From Antarcticimicrobium sp033791545 (GTDB lineage: Bacteria > Pseudomonadota > Alphaproteobacteria > Rhodobacterales > Rhodobacteraceae): 64,000 bases of DNA. The stretch spans positions 3,638 to 67,637 of the forward strand of contig JASJGL010000145.1 of the NCBI GenBank assembly GCA_033791545.1. Reading direction: 5' to 3'. Below the pieces are notes generated by a model. It was not told the origin of the DNA. It was given only the letters and a program-made list of their open reading frames with translations, and searched no databases. Below, piece by piece: positions 1 to 9,650 of the stretch. Position 1 is the stretch's first letter. Each line of letters begins with the position of its first letter. Both the position numbers and the translations under genes were made by a program.

Positions 1-1823
1 TGTTCGTTCATCTCTCCGTTCCATTCCGCCAGCAGCGACAGCGCGATCTGGCGCTGCCGTTCCGGCGTGCCCTCGGCTGCGGCCTCGCCGGTGAACCACA
101 GGTCGGCCCCGATCAGCGGCAGCAGCGAGCGCGCGGTAAAGCTCACGGTATCAAGCTGCGCTTCGATCAGGCTGTCACGGGTATGGACTTGACGCGCCTG
201 CATCAGCCGTTGCCAGCGATTGATCCGCTGGGTGTCACCCCAGACATAAGAGATGTGGTTGGGAAAGGGGCGATCGAGAATCTTGTTGTTGGTATTGCCT
301 AGAATGCCGCCCTGAGGGCTGATGAATTCAGGGTTGGAGGCATAGGGCTGGCGTCCCTGCCAGCGGTTCTCGGCACGCCAACCCTGCACTGGCAGGCGCC
401 CTTTGCTTTGTTGCCGTGGGTCACGGCGCGGCACCGCGCCGATGGTCTTGAAGGCGATGGTTTCGCGGTCGATCAGCATCAGGTTCTGCGACGGCGCGAC
501 GTATTTTTCGGCGGCTGTGATCGCTTGGCGTACCGTGCCCGCGCGCATCAGGCCCATTGCCGCAGTCATGGTGGTGTCGTCAGGGGTCAAAGCCGTCCAG
601 CCCAGGGCGGCGACATGGCCCGGGGGGGTCACGGTGTCCAGCTTGTAGTGGCTGCCGGGCAGGACCGGGCCATTCTCGGTCCAGCGCAGGGTCAGGGTAA
701 TCGGGGCGGTATCCTTGATCTGGATGATCGAGGGGCGGGTCTCAAACGGTTTATAGCCGTCAGGTGTCAGGTATTCGTCCGGGTTCTGCGGATTGACCCG
801 CTCGATAAAGACGTCCTGATCGTCCAGATAGGACGAGGTGATGCCCCAGCCCAGTTTGCGGCTGCGCCCGGTCAGGATCGCCGGAATGCCCGGAACGGTG
901 GCCCCGATCACACCGCCGTCCTGCAATTCGATCCGGGCGAGATACCAGGTCGAGGGCGCGGCAAAGCCCAGATGCGGATCATTGGCCAAAAGCGTACCGC
1001 CCGAGGCCGAACGCGAGGGCGCCGCCGCCCAGGCGTTTGAGGCGCCAGCCAGCCCGCGTTTGGGAAACGGCGACAGCGGATCCTCGGGCATGGCCGTGCC
1101 TTCGGCATAGCGCGGCAGATCGGGGAACATCTGGGCGTATTCCGGCAGCGCGGCAATCCCGGTGCCCGGCGCATCGGGCAGGATATCGAGCAGCCGCGCC
1201 GGGTCGTCCAGCATCAACGAGGTCCGCGCGCGCAGCACCTCCTCCTCTAGATGGCCGCTCAACTGCAAGCCCATCAGCTTGATCATCGCGATGGAATCGG
1301 CGGGCACCCAAGGGGCCATGGGCGCGTTGAACAGGAACATCTCGGGCGCGCCGCGCCCCAGCGCCTTTTCGTTGATCTCGGCCAGCCGGGCATTGACGCC
1401 GGCGGCATAGGCCTCCAACGCAGCCCGGGTATAGTCATCCTGCGCCGCGAGCGATTGCTGCGCCAAACGATAGAGGTCGAGCCGCCGCAGCAGCCGGTCG
1501 ATCCGCGCGGTGCGCGCGCCGAACACCTCGGACAGCCGGCCCTGAACCGTGCGCCGCATCATCGTCATTTGCCACAGCCGGTCCTGCGCATGGGCATAGC
1601 CAAGGCCAAAGAACACATCCGGGTCGGTCTCGCCAAAGATATGGGGCACATTGGCGTTGTCGCGGATGATCTCGACCGGGGCCGAAATGCCGGCAACCTG
1701 TTCGGTCTGATCATAATCGGGAAGCGATTGGCTGGCCAGAAAATAGACCAGAGCGACAGCAAGAACCACCAGCACAACAAGACCTGCGGCGATCCGCATC
1801 AGCCACCGAAAAACCTGTCTCAT
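1..1823 (-). CDS. Penicillin acylase family protein (C-terminus beyond window)
   Basis: Ntn-hydrolase of the penicillin/acyl-homoserine-lactone acylase family, which cleaves amide bonds of N-acylated substrates outside the cytoplasm. Reading from ATG at 1823 (preceded by ACGGGGAAGCA), the protein starts with a basic stretch and a single hydrophobic segment (signal anchor). The family motif ...HIFGETDPDVFFGLGYAHAQ follows about residue 60. The autoprocessing site GASNAWAA lies near 1015-1040, where the Ser would become the N-terminal nucleophile of the beta chain. After it comes LLANDPHLGF, the usual conserved stretch. The frame is open to base 1, so the last part of the beta chain is missing. 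Family assignment is firm. The substrate (penicillins, acyl-homoserine lactones, N-acyl amino acids) cannot be told from sequence alone. Confidence 0.9.
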   Translation of the reverse strand, partial: MRQVFRWLMRIAAGLVVLVVLAVALVYFLASQSLPDYDQTEQVAGISAPVEIIRDNANVPHIFGETDPDVFFGLGYAHAQDRLWQMTMMRRTVQGRLSEVFGARTARIDRLLRRLDLYRLAQQSLAAQDDYTRAALEAYAAGVNARLAEINEKALGRGAPEMFLFNAPMAPWVPADSIAMIKLMGLQLSGHLEEEVLRARTSLMLDDPARLLDILPDAPGTGIAALPEYAQMFPDLPRYAEGTAMPEDPLSPFPKRGLAGASNAWAAAPSRSASGGTLLANDPHLGFAAPSTWYLARIELQDGGVIGATVPGIPAILTGRSRKLGWGITSSYLDDQDVFIERVNPQNPDEYLTPDGYKPFETRPSIIQIKDTAPITLTLRWTENGPVLPGSHYKLDTVTPPGHVAALGWTALTPDDTTMTAAMGLMRAGTVRQAITAAEKYVAPSQNLMLIDRETIAFKTIGAVPRRDPRQQSKGRLPVQGWRAENRWQGRQPYASNPEFISPQGGILGNTNNKILDRPFPNHISYVWGDTQRINRWQRLMQARQVHTRDSLIEAQLDTVSFTARSLLPLIGADLWFTGEAAAEGTPERQRQIALSLLAEWNGEMNE

Positions 1824-1954
1824 TGCTTCCCCGTCTCATCCACCGGTTGTGCGCCCGCGCTGCGGGCGGCTCCGGTCTCCTTACCGCGTCACCCTAGGCG
1901 AAATCGCCGGGCAGAGAAAGGCGTGGCCGCCGATGTGACGGCCATGCCGGATCA

Positions 1955-2530
1955 TCAGGGAATGATCCGGGTGTATTTGGTGCCCTCGAGCGTGGCCCCG
2001 ATCCGCAGACCGGCGCGGCCGAACACGACCGCTAGGATCGGCGAGCGCATGGTATTGGTGTCCGCCGCGACCGAGTCGCCTTCGTCCCGGATCACGTATT
2101 CCAGATCACCGCCAGCCGCCCAGCCAGAGGAGCGGCGAAACTCCATCAGCGCGTCCTGGGTCATGAAGAACAGCACATGGGCGTATTGCTGGGCCCCGAT
2201 CTGGAAGCCGGCGCTGCCCTTGACGGTGGAATAGTAATCCACTGTCGCGTCATTCACCCGCAATGCGCCACGGCCATAGGCCCCGCCCAGACCCAGTCCG
2301 GCCTCGGTCACCAGTGGCATGACCAGCATACCGGTGGATTTCTGGGCTAGAACAACCGTGTTGGGATAGCGACTGTACATCTGGTTCAGTGTGGAATCGA
2401 CGCGCGCGTCGATCTTGGCGGCCTTGTTTGTGCCGACGCCGTTGCCGCAGGCGGCGGTCGCGCCCAAGGCCGAGAGGGCACCAAACGTGAACCCACGTCG
2501 GGTCAGCCGGGGTTGGATCGCTTGTGTCAT
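1955..2530 (-). CDS. SYLF-domain (Ysc84-like) lipoprotein
   Basis: 191-residue exported protein. The N-terminus has a twin-arginine-like TRRGFTFG followed by a hydrophobic run and a lipobox-like ATAAC, suggesting lipid attachment at that Cys. The rest matches the SYLF/YSC84 domain, a lipid-binding fold: GRGALRVND, YYSTVKGSAGFQIGAQ and the C-terminal AVVFGRAGLRIGATLEG are typical. Start chosen at ATG 2530; an in-frame ATG further upstream (2707) would place 59 non-signal residues before the export signal and is unlikely. It is transcribed toward the penicillin acylase gene, 131 bases away. The physiological role of bacterial SYLF proteins is not established. Confidence 0.85.
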   Translation of the reverse strand: MTQAIQPRLTRRGFTFGALSALGATAACGNGVGTNKAAKIDARVDSTLNQMYSRYPNTVVLAQKSTGMLVMPLVTEAGLGLGGAYGRGALRVNDATVDYYSTVKGSAGFQIGAQQYAHVLFFMTQDALMEFRRSSGWAAGGDLEYVIRDEGDSVAADTNTMRSPILAVVFGRAGLRIGATLEGTKYTRIIP

Positions 2531-2712
2531 TGAATTTGCCTGTTTTTGAACTGCTCTGACCGGTTTTCCGGCCTTGTACGCGGTTATACGCCCAAGCGGC
2601 GCTTGTGTCACGACGCAAGCGGGGCAGGTGGGCGGGTTGTTGCCCGCTTTTTGTCTGCATATTCCCAACGCTGGAGGGCCTTGCGGGCGCGTTGGCACAG
2701 ATCGCAACCGGG

Positions 2713-4332
2713 TCAGAGGATGAAATCCCCGGCCGCGACCGCGCTGATACTGTCCAGAACGATACCGAAATCGGCCTTGCCGTCGCCATCGAGATCGGCG
2801 CGCACCACGAGGTCATCGCCCTTGTCGCGGGTGATCACGCTGGGTCCGGTTGCGGTGAACGGTCCGCCAATCCGCAGGGTAAAGGTGCCGGGGACCAGCG
2901 CGGCGAGGTCGATGATATCGGTGCCGCTGACGAAATCGCCGATATGATCAGAGGTGCGGAACGCGGCGCTGTCCTCGGCCGTGAGAAAGCGAAAGCTGTC
3001 CGCCCCCTCTGCGCCCATAAGCACATCCTGGCCCAGCCCCCCGACAAGGGTGTCGTCCCCGTCATTGCCCTGCAACAGATCCTTGCCCTTGCCGCCCTTG
3101 AGAATGTCGTTGCCCTTGCCACCATCTAGGGTGTCGCGGCCACGCGCACCAAGCAGGCGGTCGCGGCCAGTGCCTCCAGCAAGATCGTCATCCCCAAGCC
3201 CGCCATACAACCGGTCCCGTCCAGCCTGTCCCATCAAGCCGTCGCCGCCTGCGCGACCGGTGATCGTGTCGTTGCCCAGCTTTCCCGTCAGGACGTTGTC
3301 GGCCGTGTTCCCGGAGAGGACGTCATCCCCGGTTCCGGCGATGACATTCTCGATCAGCGCGCGCGGGTCGTCACCCTGCAACAGAGCGTTATAGATATTG
3401 CCCGTGGCGAGTTCGCCCACCCCAAGCCGCGCCAGTTGCGCCCCGGAAAAGACCGAGGCAGAGCCGGGCATCAGGTCGATCACAAGATCCGTCTCATAGG
3501 CGCTCAGGTCATAGGTATCGCTGCCGCCACCGTCCCAGATGGTGGCAAAGATGCGGTTGGCACCGGGGCTGATCGCAGCCTCTCCGTTGACAAGGGTCTC
3601 ACCCGAGTCCGGGGTCCAGCGATAGAGAGTATCACCGGAATTGGTGCTGTAATCGGCCCCGTACAAATATTGGAGCGCGGCGATATCCAGCATCATATAG
3701 CTTTGCGCATAGCCCCATTCGGCGTTCGAGTACATGTAAGACGAGGCCCCGGGATAGGAGCGATAGCTCATGATGGTGTATTCCATCGCGTCGTACTCGG
3801 CCGGAACCACCCCGAACGTCCCGGAGTCATGGCCGTGTTCAAGGCCGAGCGCATGGCCGATTTCATGCAGAACGCTGATATAGGCATAGCCACTAGACAC
3901 CGGCGCGGAATAGTCGAATCCGGTATTGCTGAGCCAGACATCCCCGCCAGAGTCGTAAGTGGACGGAAAATAGCCCCATGCCGTGCCATAGCCATAGGGA
4001 TCCTGCGTGGTCTGGGCGACCCGGATATGCGCTTTTTCCAGAGGGGGCGCCTCCACCCTCAGTCCGGTAAATCCTTCCACCGAAAACCCGTCATCGGCGG
4101 CGATTCCCGTCGCGCGATCCAGGGCAAACCCTGCGGCGTCGCGGATGGCTTGCGTGGCGGCGAATACTCCTGCGTCCTCTCCCGCGCCATAGGAAGGATC
4201 ATATTCGCCGGAGCTGCTCGGAAAGCTATAGGTCAGCGTCGGATCGGCCCAGTGGGTGCCGTAAAGAATGCCGTCGACCCGCGCGTCCCCCGACGCGGTG
4301 GTCCAGGTCGTGGTATGTCCGGTTCCGCTCAT
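2713..4332 (-). CDS. RTX serralysin-type metalloprotease (M10)
   Basis: 539-residue secreted zinc protease. The zinc site HEIGHALGLEH is at residues 156-166, with the Met-turn TIMSY at 186-190, as in serralysins (astacin/metzincin clan). From about residue 335 to 440 there are repeated GGxGxDxLxG nonapeptides that form the calcium-binding beta roll. They are followed by the M10 C-terminal domain and an uncleaved hydrophobic C-terminus (DFIL) used for type I secretion. There is no N-terminal signal peptide, as expected for type I export. No ABC exporter, membrane-fusion or TolC gene lies nearby, so export must rely on a system encoded elsewhere. Convergence with neighbours is absent: hemB lies upstream in the same direction, 39 bases away. 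Confidence 0.93.
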   Translation of the reverse strand: MSGTGHTTTWTTASGDARVDGILYGTHWADPTLTYSFPSSSGEYDPSYGAGEDAGVFAATQAIRDAAGFALDRATGIAADDGFSVEGFTGLRVEAPPLEKAHIRVAQTTQDPYGYGTAWGYFPSTYDSGGDVWLSNTGFDYSAPVSSGYAYISVLHEIGHALGLEHGHDSGTFGVVPAEYDAMEYTIMSYRSYPGASSYMYSNAEWGYAQSYMMLDIAALQYLYGADYSTNSGDTLYRWTPDSGETLVNGEAAISPGANRIFATIWDGGGSDTYDLSAYETDLVIDLMPGSASVFSGAQLARLGVGELATGNIYNALLQGDDPRALIENVIAGTGDDVLSGNTADNVLTGKLGNDTITGRAGGDGLMGQAGRDRLYGGLGDDDLAGGTGRDRLLGARGRDTLDGGKGNDILKGGKGKDLLQGNDGDDTLVGGLGQDVLMGAEGADSFRFLTAEDSAAFRTSDHIGDFVSGTDIIDLAALVPGTFTLRIGGPFTATGPSVITRDKGDDLVVRADLDGDGKADFGIVLDSISAVAAGDFIL

Positions 4333-4371
4333 TTATGTCTCCTCACCAGCACAGGGGCTCTGCCCGACCGG

Positions 4372-5370
4372 TTAGCCGTTCAGAAGGCGCGCCACCGTCG
4401 GGGCGAAATAGGTCAGAACCCCGTCGCAGCCGGCGCGTTTGAACGCCATCAGGCTTTCCAGCATGACCTTTTCACCGTCAAGCCAGCCGTTTAGCACGGC
4501 GGCCTGGATCATCGCATATTCGCCCGACACCTGATAGGCATAGGTCGGAACCCCGAACATGTCCTTGGTGCGCCGACAAATGTCCAGATAGGGCATGCCG
4601 GGTTTGATCATCACCATATCGGCGCCCTCAATCAGATCGCGTTCGATCATGCGCAGGGCCTCGTTGGAATTGGCCGGGTCCATCTGATAGGTGTTCTTGT
4701 CGCCGGTCAGCGCGCCGGAGGCCCCCACAGCATCTCGGAACGGGCCATAGAACGCGCTGGCATATTTCGCCGCGTAGGACAGGATCATGACCCGTTGATG
4801 GCCTTCGGATTCCAGCGCCGTGCGCATGGCGCCGATGCGCCCGTCCATCATGTCCGAGGGGCCGATGATGTCGGCCCCAGCCTCGGCCTGTGCCAATGTC
4901 ATCTTGACCAGCGCCTCGACGGTGCGGTCGTTGACGATCTCGCCCTCCACGACAAAGCCGTCATGGCCGTTGATGTTATAAGGATCAAGCGCGACATCGG
5001 TCATCACCGCCATCTCGGGAACCGCGTCCTTGATCGCGCGGATCGCCCGGTTGCTCAGGTTGTCGGGGTTCCAGGATTCGGCGCAATCTTCGGTCTTGAG
5101 ATTGGGCTCGGTATAGGGAAACAGGCAGATCGCCGGGATGCCAAGATCATAAGCCTCTTTCGCCGCTTTGGCGATCAGATCGACGCTGCGCCGCATCACG
5201 CCCGGCATCGACGGCACAGGTTCCTCCACCCCGGTCCCCTCGCGCACAAAGATCGGCCAGATCAGATCGGATGTGCTCAACACGTTTTCGCGCACCAGCC
5301 CGCGGATCGCGGGGGATTGGCGCATGCGACGTGGGCGGGCGGCGGGAAATGGGGCGATCGTGGGTTTCAT
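4372..5370 (-). CDS. hemB: Delta-aminolevulinic acid dehydratase (porphobilinogen synthase)
   Basis: Condenses two 5-aminolevulinate molecules to porphobilinogen, the second step of tetrapyrrole synthesis in the cytosol. At 332 residues it has the normal family length. The two active-site lysines are visible: K202 in SYAAKYAS and K256 in MIKPGMPYLD (Schiff base). In the metal region at 125-138 the sequence is DVALDPYNINGHDG, not the Cys-rich zinc-binding form, so this is a magnesium/potassium-type enzyme as usual in alphaproteobacteria. The start at 5370 gives MKPTIAPFPAARPRR, a standard N-terminus. It diverges from the small membrane-protein gene at 5498. Confidence 0.97.
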   Translation of the reverse strand: MKPTIAPFPAARPRRMRQSPAIRGLVRENVLSTSDLIWPIFVREGTGVEEPVPSMPGVMRRSVDLIAKAAKEAYDLGIPAICLFPYTEPNLKTEDCAESWNPDNLSNRAIRAIKDAVPEMAVMTDVALDPYNINGHDGFVVEGEIVNDRTVEALVKMTLAQAEAGADIIGPSDMMDGRIGAMRTALESEGHQRVMILSYAAKYASAFYGPFRDAVGASGALTGDKNTYQMDPANSNEALRMIERDLIEGADMVMIKPGMPYLDICRRTKDMFGVPTYAYQVSGEYAMIQAAVLNGWLDGEKVMLESLMAFKRAGCDGVLTYFAPTVARLLNG

Positions 5371-5497
5371 GGTGCGGACTCCTTGAACAATTGGGTATTG
5401 GGTGGCATGGAAAACCGTCCCCTACAAGGGTATCCATGGCCGCGCCCCTCCGGGCAGGTCAGACCGGGGGCAAGACGGTCAGAAAAGGGCGGGGCGT

Positions 5498-6019
5498 TTG
5501 GACTGGTACAGCACGGTTTTCGAACTGATTGACATGCGCTCCTTTTCGAACCTCTGGTTCTGGATCGCGCTTGCAGTGTTTTGGTCCTCGGCCAGCCACT
5601 GGGTGCTGGGCGTGCCCTATGATCTGGTGCTGCGCGCCCGCCGCGTCGGCGGTCAGGCAGAACGGGATCTTGAGGATATCGCCCGCGTCAATGTGAACCG
5701 TGTGCTCTATGTGGCACGGGTCTCCGGGCCTTGGCTTGTCGGGATCGGGACATTCCTGTTAAGCAGCCTTGGGATACTTGGCTTTTTCTATGGGGTCGAA
5801 TTCGCCCAGTCGGTATTCCTGTTGGGGCTGCCGATGAGCGGCGTGGCCGCGCTGAACACCGCAACCGCCCGGCGGATCGAACAGGACCAAGCCCATGGCC
5901 CGCTGCTGTACAAGCGGCTGGCGCGCTGTCGGGTCTATACCCAGATGATCGGCATGGCGTCGATCTTTGTGACGGCGCTTTGGGGCATGTATCAAAACCT
6001 GTCGCTGGGCGCGTTCTGA
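5498..6019 (+). CDS. Small integral membrane protein (labelled 'SufBCD component' in relatives)
   Basis: Protein of about 173 residues if translation starts at TTG 5498 (AAGGG lies about 11 bases upstream), or 161 if it starts at ATG 5534. It has three to four hydrophobic segments: an N-terminal one (LWFWIALAVFWSSASHW), a pair in the middle (WLVGIGTFLLSSLGILGFFYG and the next segment) and one at the C-terminus. Between the first two lies an Arg-rich loop (LRARRVGGQAERDLEDIARVNVNR). Similar proteins in Rhodobacterales are, from memory, annotated as a component of the SufBCD complex; nothing in the sequence supports an iron-sulfur role. It is followed 31 bases later by mfd, so the two may be cotranscribed. 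Function unknown. Confidence 0.75.
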   Translation: MDWYSTVFELIDMRSFSNLWFWIALAVFWSSASHWVLGVPYDLVLRARRVGGQAERDLEDIARVNVNRVLYVARVSGPWLVGIGTFLLSSLGILGFFYGVEFAQSVFLLGLPMSGVAALNTATARRIEQDQAHGPLLYKRLARCRVYTQMIGMASIFVTALWGMYQNLSLGAF

Positions 6020-6050
6020 TCGTGTGCCAACGACGAAGAAGCGAGAGCGG

Positions 6051-9000
6051 ATGACCGAATCCAGCCACATCACCGTGGGCGGCGCGCCCGAAGGGTTCGA
6101 CGCGCAGCTGATCCTGAATGAAATCAACAAAACCGGCGCGCCGGTGCTGCATATCGCGCGCGATGACAAGCGGATGGAGGCGATGCGCGCCGCGCTCGCC
6201 TTTTTCGCGCCCGACATGCCGGTGATCACGTTTCCGGGGTGGGATTGCCTGCCCTATGACCGGGTCTCGCCCAATGCCAGCCTGTCGGCCGCACGCATGG
6301 CGACGCTGGCGGCGCTGGCGCACCAGATGCCCAGCCGCTTTGTGCTGCTCACCACGCTCAACGCCGCGAGCCAGCGGTTGCCCGCGCGAGAGGTGCTGCG
6401 CGAGGCCGCCTTCTCCGCCCGTGTCGGCTATCGGCTCGACGAAGGCGCGCTGCGGAATTTTCTTGTGCGCATGGGGTTCTCGCAAAGTCCAACGGTGATG
6501 GAGCCGGGCGATTACGCCGTGCGCGGGGGCATCATCGACATCTATCCGCCGGGCGAGGGTGGCCCGGTGCGGCTTGACCTGTTCGGCGACATGCTTGACG
6601 GCGCGCGCCGCTTTGATCCTGCAACCCAGCGCACCACGGAAAAGCTGGATGTGGTCGAACTGGCCCCGGTCTCCGAGGTGATCCTGGACGAGGTCGCCGT
6701 GACCCGGTTCCGCCAGAACTACCGCATCGAATTCGGCGCGGCGGGCACCGACGATCCGCTGTACGAGGCGGTGAGCGCCGGGCGCAAACACCAAGGCATC
6801 GAACATTGGCTTCCGTTCTTTCACGAGCGGCTTGAAACCCTGTTCGACTATCTGCCGGGCGCGACGATCACCCAGGACGATCAGGTAACGCCCTCGAGGC
6901 TGGCGCGCTGGGATAGCATCGCGGATCAGTACGAGACTCGGCGTCTGGCCATGCTGTCGAAATCGCGCCTCGATACGGTCTATAAACCGATCCCGCCGCG
7001 GCTCTTGTTTCTGGATGATGCTGCATGGCAGGGGGCCGTCAGCGGCCGTCGCGTGTTGCAATTCAATCCCTTGCCGCAGGCCACCGGCCCCGGGGTGATT
7101 GATGCGGGAGGCCGTATCGGGCGCAATTTTGCTCCGGAACGACAACAGGAAAACATCAGCCTTTTTGGGGCACTGGCGGATCATATTCGCGCAAAGCTTG
7201 AAAAAGGGCCGGTGCTTGTCGCGTCCTATTCCGAGGGCGCGCGTGAACGTCTTGAGGGGTTGATCGAAGACGAAGGTCTGGCCGAGGCCATCACCGTGAT
7301 CAATGGCACCCGGATCGGCAAGCGTGGCTTGCATCTGGCGGTCTGGGCGCTGGAATCCGGGTTTGACTCGCCGAATCTGAGCGTTATCGCCGAACAGGAC
7401 GTGCTGGGCGACCGTCTGATCCGCGCGCCCAAGAAACGCCGCAAGGCCGAGAATTTCCTGACCGAGGTGCAATCGCTGAGCCCTGGCAATCTGGTGGTCC
7501 ATGTGGATCATGGCGTCGGGCGCTATCAAGGCATGGAGGTGATCACCGCAGCCGGGGCCGCGCATGAGTGTCTTTTGCTGGAATATGCCGAGGATGCAAG
7601 GCTTTACCTCCCGGTTGAGAATATCGAACTGCTGTCCAGATACGGCCATGACGAGGGGCTGTTGGATAAGCTGGGCGGTGGCGCATGGCAGGCCAAGAAA
7701 GCCAAGCTCAAGGAACGCATCCGCGAGATGGCTGATCGCCTGATCCGGGTCGCCGCCGAACGCGCCCTACGTCGCGCGCCGGTGCTGGAACCGGAACATC
7801 ACGCCTGGGAGGCGTTTTGCGCCCGTTTTCCTTATCAGGAAACCGACGATCAGCTGCGCGCCATCGGGGATGTGATGGGCGATCTGGCCAGCGGACAGCC
7901 GATGGATCGGTTGATCTGTGGCGATGTCGGGTTCGGAAAGACCGAGGTCGCCATGCGCGCCGCCTTTGCCGCCGCGATGACCGGTGTTCAGGTCGCGGTG
8001 ATCGCCCCGACCACGCTGTTGGCGCGACAGCATTATGCCAGCTTTGCCGAGAGGTTCCGCGGCTTTCCTCTTGTGGTGCGTCAACTCAGCCGCTTCGTTT
8101 CCAGCGGCGATGCGCAGAAAACCCGCGAGGGACTGGCCAAAGGCACCGTTGATATCGTCATTGGCACCCATGCGTTGTTGGCCAAAGGGCTCCGGTTCAA
8201 GGATCTCGGGCTGCTGGTGATTGACGAGGAACAGCATTTCGGCGTGTCCCACAAGGAACGGCTGAAACAGCTGCGCTCTGACATCCACGTTTTGACCCTG
8301 ACCGCCACACCGATTCCGCGCACGCTGCAACTGTCGCTGTCGGGGGTGCGTGACCTGTCGATCATCGGCACGCCGCCGGTGGACCGGCTGGCGATCCGCA
8401 CCTATGTCAGCGAATTTGACGCGGTGACGATCCGCGAGGCGCTGCTGCGCGAACACTATCGCGGCGGACAAAGTTTCTACGTGGTTCCGCGTCTCTCGGA
8501 CCTGCCGGAAATCGAAGAATTCCTGCGCGAACAACTGCCCGAGGTGTCCTTTGTCACCGCGCACGGGCAGATGGCGGCGGGGGAACTCGACGACCGGATG
8601 AACGCCTTCTACGATGGCAAATACGACGTGCTGCTGGCCACCACCATCGTGGAGAGCGGCCTCGACATCCCGACGGCCAATACCATGATCGTGCACCGCG
8701 CCGACATGTTCGGTCTGTCACAGCTGTATCAGATCCGGGGCCGCGTTGGCCGCTCGAAAACCCGCGCCTATGCCTATCTCACCACCAAACCGCGGGCGAA
8801 ACTGACGACCACGGCCGAGAAACGCCTGCGGGTGCTGGGCAGTCTGGACACATTGGGCGCTGGGTTCACGCTGGCCAGTCAAGATCTTGATATTCGCGGC
8901 GCCGGCAATCTTTTGGGCGAAGAACAATCAGGCCAGATGCGCGATGTCGGCTATGAGCTGTACCAATCCATGCTCGAAGAGGCGATCGCCAAGATCCGGG

Positions 9001-9515
9001 CAGGCGAGATGGAGGGGCTGAGCGAGGCCGACGATCAATGGGCACCGCAGATCAATCTTGGCGTGCCGGTGTTGATCCCCGAGGCATTTGTGCCCGATCT
9101 CGATGTGCGTCTGGGCCTGTATCGCCGTCTGTCGTCGCTGACCACCAAGGTGGAATTGGAAGGTTTTGCCGCCGAGTTGATCGACCGCTTCGGCAAGCTG
9201 CCGAAAGAGGTCAACACCCTGCTGCTGGTCGTTCGGATCAAGGCGATGTGCAAACGCGCAGGCATCGCCAAGCTTGACGGCGGCCCCAAGGGGGCGACAA
9301 TCCAGTTCCACAACGACAAATTCATCTCGCCCGAGGGGTTGGTGGAATTTGTGCATGCGCAGAACGGGCTCGCCAAATTCAAGGACAACAAGATCATCGT
9401 GCGGCGCGACTGGCGCCGTGAAAGCGACAAGATCAAAGGCGCCTTTGCCATTGCCCGTGATCTGGCCGAAAAGGTCGTTGTAGCAAAGAAAAAGGCAAAG
9501 GCAGCAAAGGCTTGA
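6051..9515 (+). CDS. mfd: Transcription-repair coupling factor Mfd
   Basis: DNA translocase that removes RNA polymerase stalled at lesions and recruits UvrA. At 1154 residues it has full length. The order is: UvrB-like N-terminal module (PVITFPGWDCLPYDRVSPN at about residue 60), CarD-like RNA polymerase interaction domain (NLVVHVDHGVGRYQGMEVI, about 478), helicase motor with Walker A GDVGFGKT (about 622), DEEQ box (about 725), LTATPIPRTL, the RecG-like translocation motif region (DIRGAGNLLGEEQSGQM), and the C-terminal UvrA-masking domain ending in a Lys/Ala tail. A GTG at 6024 is in frame, but ATG 6051 with AGCGAGAGCGG upstream gives the normal N-terminus. Confidence 0.97.
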   Translation: MTESSHITVGGAPEGFDAQLILNEINKTGAPVLHIARDDKRMEAMRAALAFFAPDMPVITFPGWDCLPYDRVSPNASLSAARMATLAALAHQMPSRFVLLTTLNAASQRLPAREVLREAAFSARVGYRLDEGALRNFLVRMGFSQSPTVMEPGDYAVRGGIIDIYPPGEGGPVRLDLFGDMLDGARRFDPATQRTTEKLDVVELAPVSEVILDEVAVTRFRQNYRIEFGAAGTDDPLYEAVSAGRKHQGIEHWLPFFHERLETLFDYLPGATITQDDQVTPSRLARWDSIADQYETRRLAMLSKSRLDTVYKPIPPRLLFLDDAAWQGAVSGRRVLQFNPLPQATGPGVIDAGGRIGRNFAPERQQENISLFGALADHIRAKLEKGPVLVASYSEGARERLEGLIEDEGLAEAITVINGTRIGKRGLHLAVWALESGFDSPNLSVIAEQDVLGDRLIRAPKKRRKAENFLTEVQSLSPGNLVVHVDHGVGRYQGMEVITAAGAAHECLLLEYAEDARLYLPVENIELLSRYGHDEGLLDKLGGGAWQAKKAKLKERIREMADRLIRVAAERALRRAPVLEPEHHAWEAFCARFPYQETDDQLRAIGDVMGDLASGQPMDRLICGDVGFGKTEVAMRAAFAAAMTGVQVAVIAPTTLLARQHYASFAERFRGFPLVVRQLSRFVSSGDAQKTREGLAKGTVDIVIGTHALLAKGLRFKDLGLLVIDEEQHFGVSHKERLKQLRSDIHVLTLTATPIPRTLQLSLSGVRDLSIIGTPPVDRLAIRTYVSEFDAVTIREALLREHYRGGQSFYVVPRLSDLPEIEEFLREQLPEVSFVTAHGQMAAGELDDRMNAFYDGKYDVLLATTIVESGLDIPTANTMIVHRADMFGLSQLYQIRGRVGRSKTRAYAYLTTKPRAKLTTTAEKRLRVLGSLDTLGAGFTLASQDLDIRGAGNLLGEEQSGQMRDVGYELYQSMLEEAIAKIRAGEMEGLSEADDQWAPQINLGVPVLIPEAFVPDLDVRLGLYRRLSSLTTKVELEGFAAELIDRFGKLPKEVNTLLLVVRIKAMCKRAGIAKLDGGPKGATIQFHNDKFISPEGLVEFVHAQNGLAKFKDNKIIVRRDWRRESDKIKGAFAIARDLAEKVVVAKKKAKAAKA

Positions 9516-9544
9516 CCTGCATTCTTTATCTTGGGGACATATAG

Positions 9545-9609
9545 GTGGGGGCGCTGCCCCCCGCCGCCCTGACGGGCGGCTCCCCCGGAGTATTTTCAGA
9601 CAAGAAGAA
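9545..9609 (+). repeat. Intergenic palindromic repeat, copy A
   Basis: GTGGGGGCGCTGCCCCC is followed by a GC-rich hairpin (GCCGCCCTGACGGGCGGC), then CCCCCGGAGTATTTT and CAAGAAGAA. The same architecture recurs at 58073-58139 with a different inner hairpin. It lies just after the mfd stop codon, in the same orientation as transcription. Such elements are commonly seen in Rhodobacterales intergenic regions (from memory). It may act as a terminator or mRNA 3' end, but the T-run is short. Confidence 0.7.
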
Positions 9610-9650
9610 TAGAGGGGCGTTTCCCCCTTATAAGATGTCCGATCAACTGG

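Noticed and set aside
1251..2234. 327-codon plus-strand open frame
   Set aside because: It is antisense to the penicillin acylase and SYLF genes, both supported by clear motifs.
5688..7649. 653-codon open frame on the minus strand
   Set aside because: It is antisense to mfd, whose motifs and codon pattern are unmistakable; the translated sequence is His/Arg/Gln-rich and matches no family.
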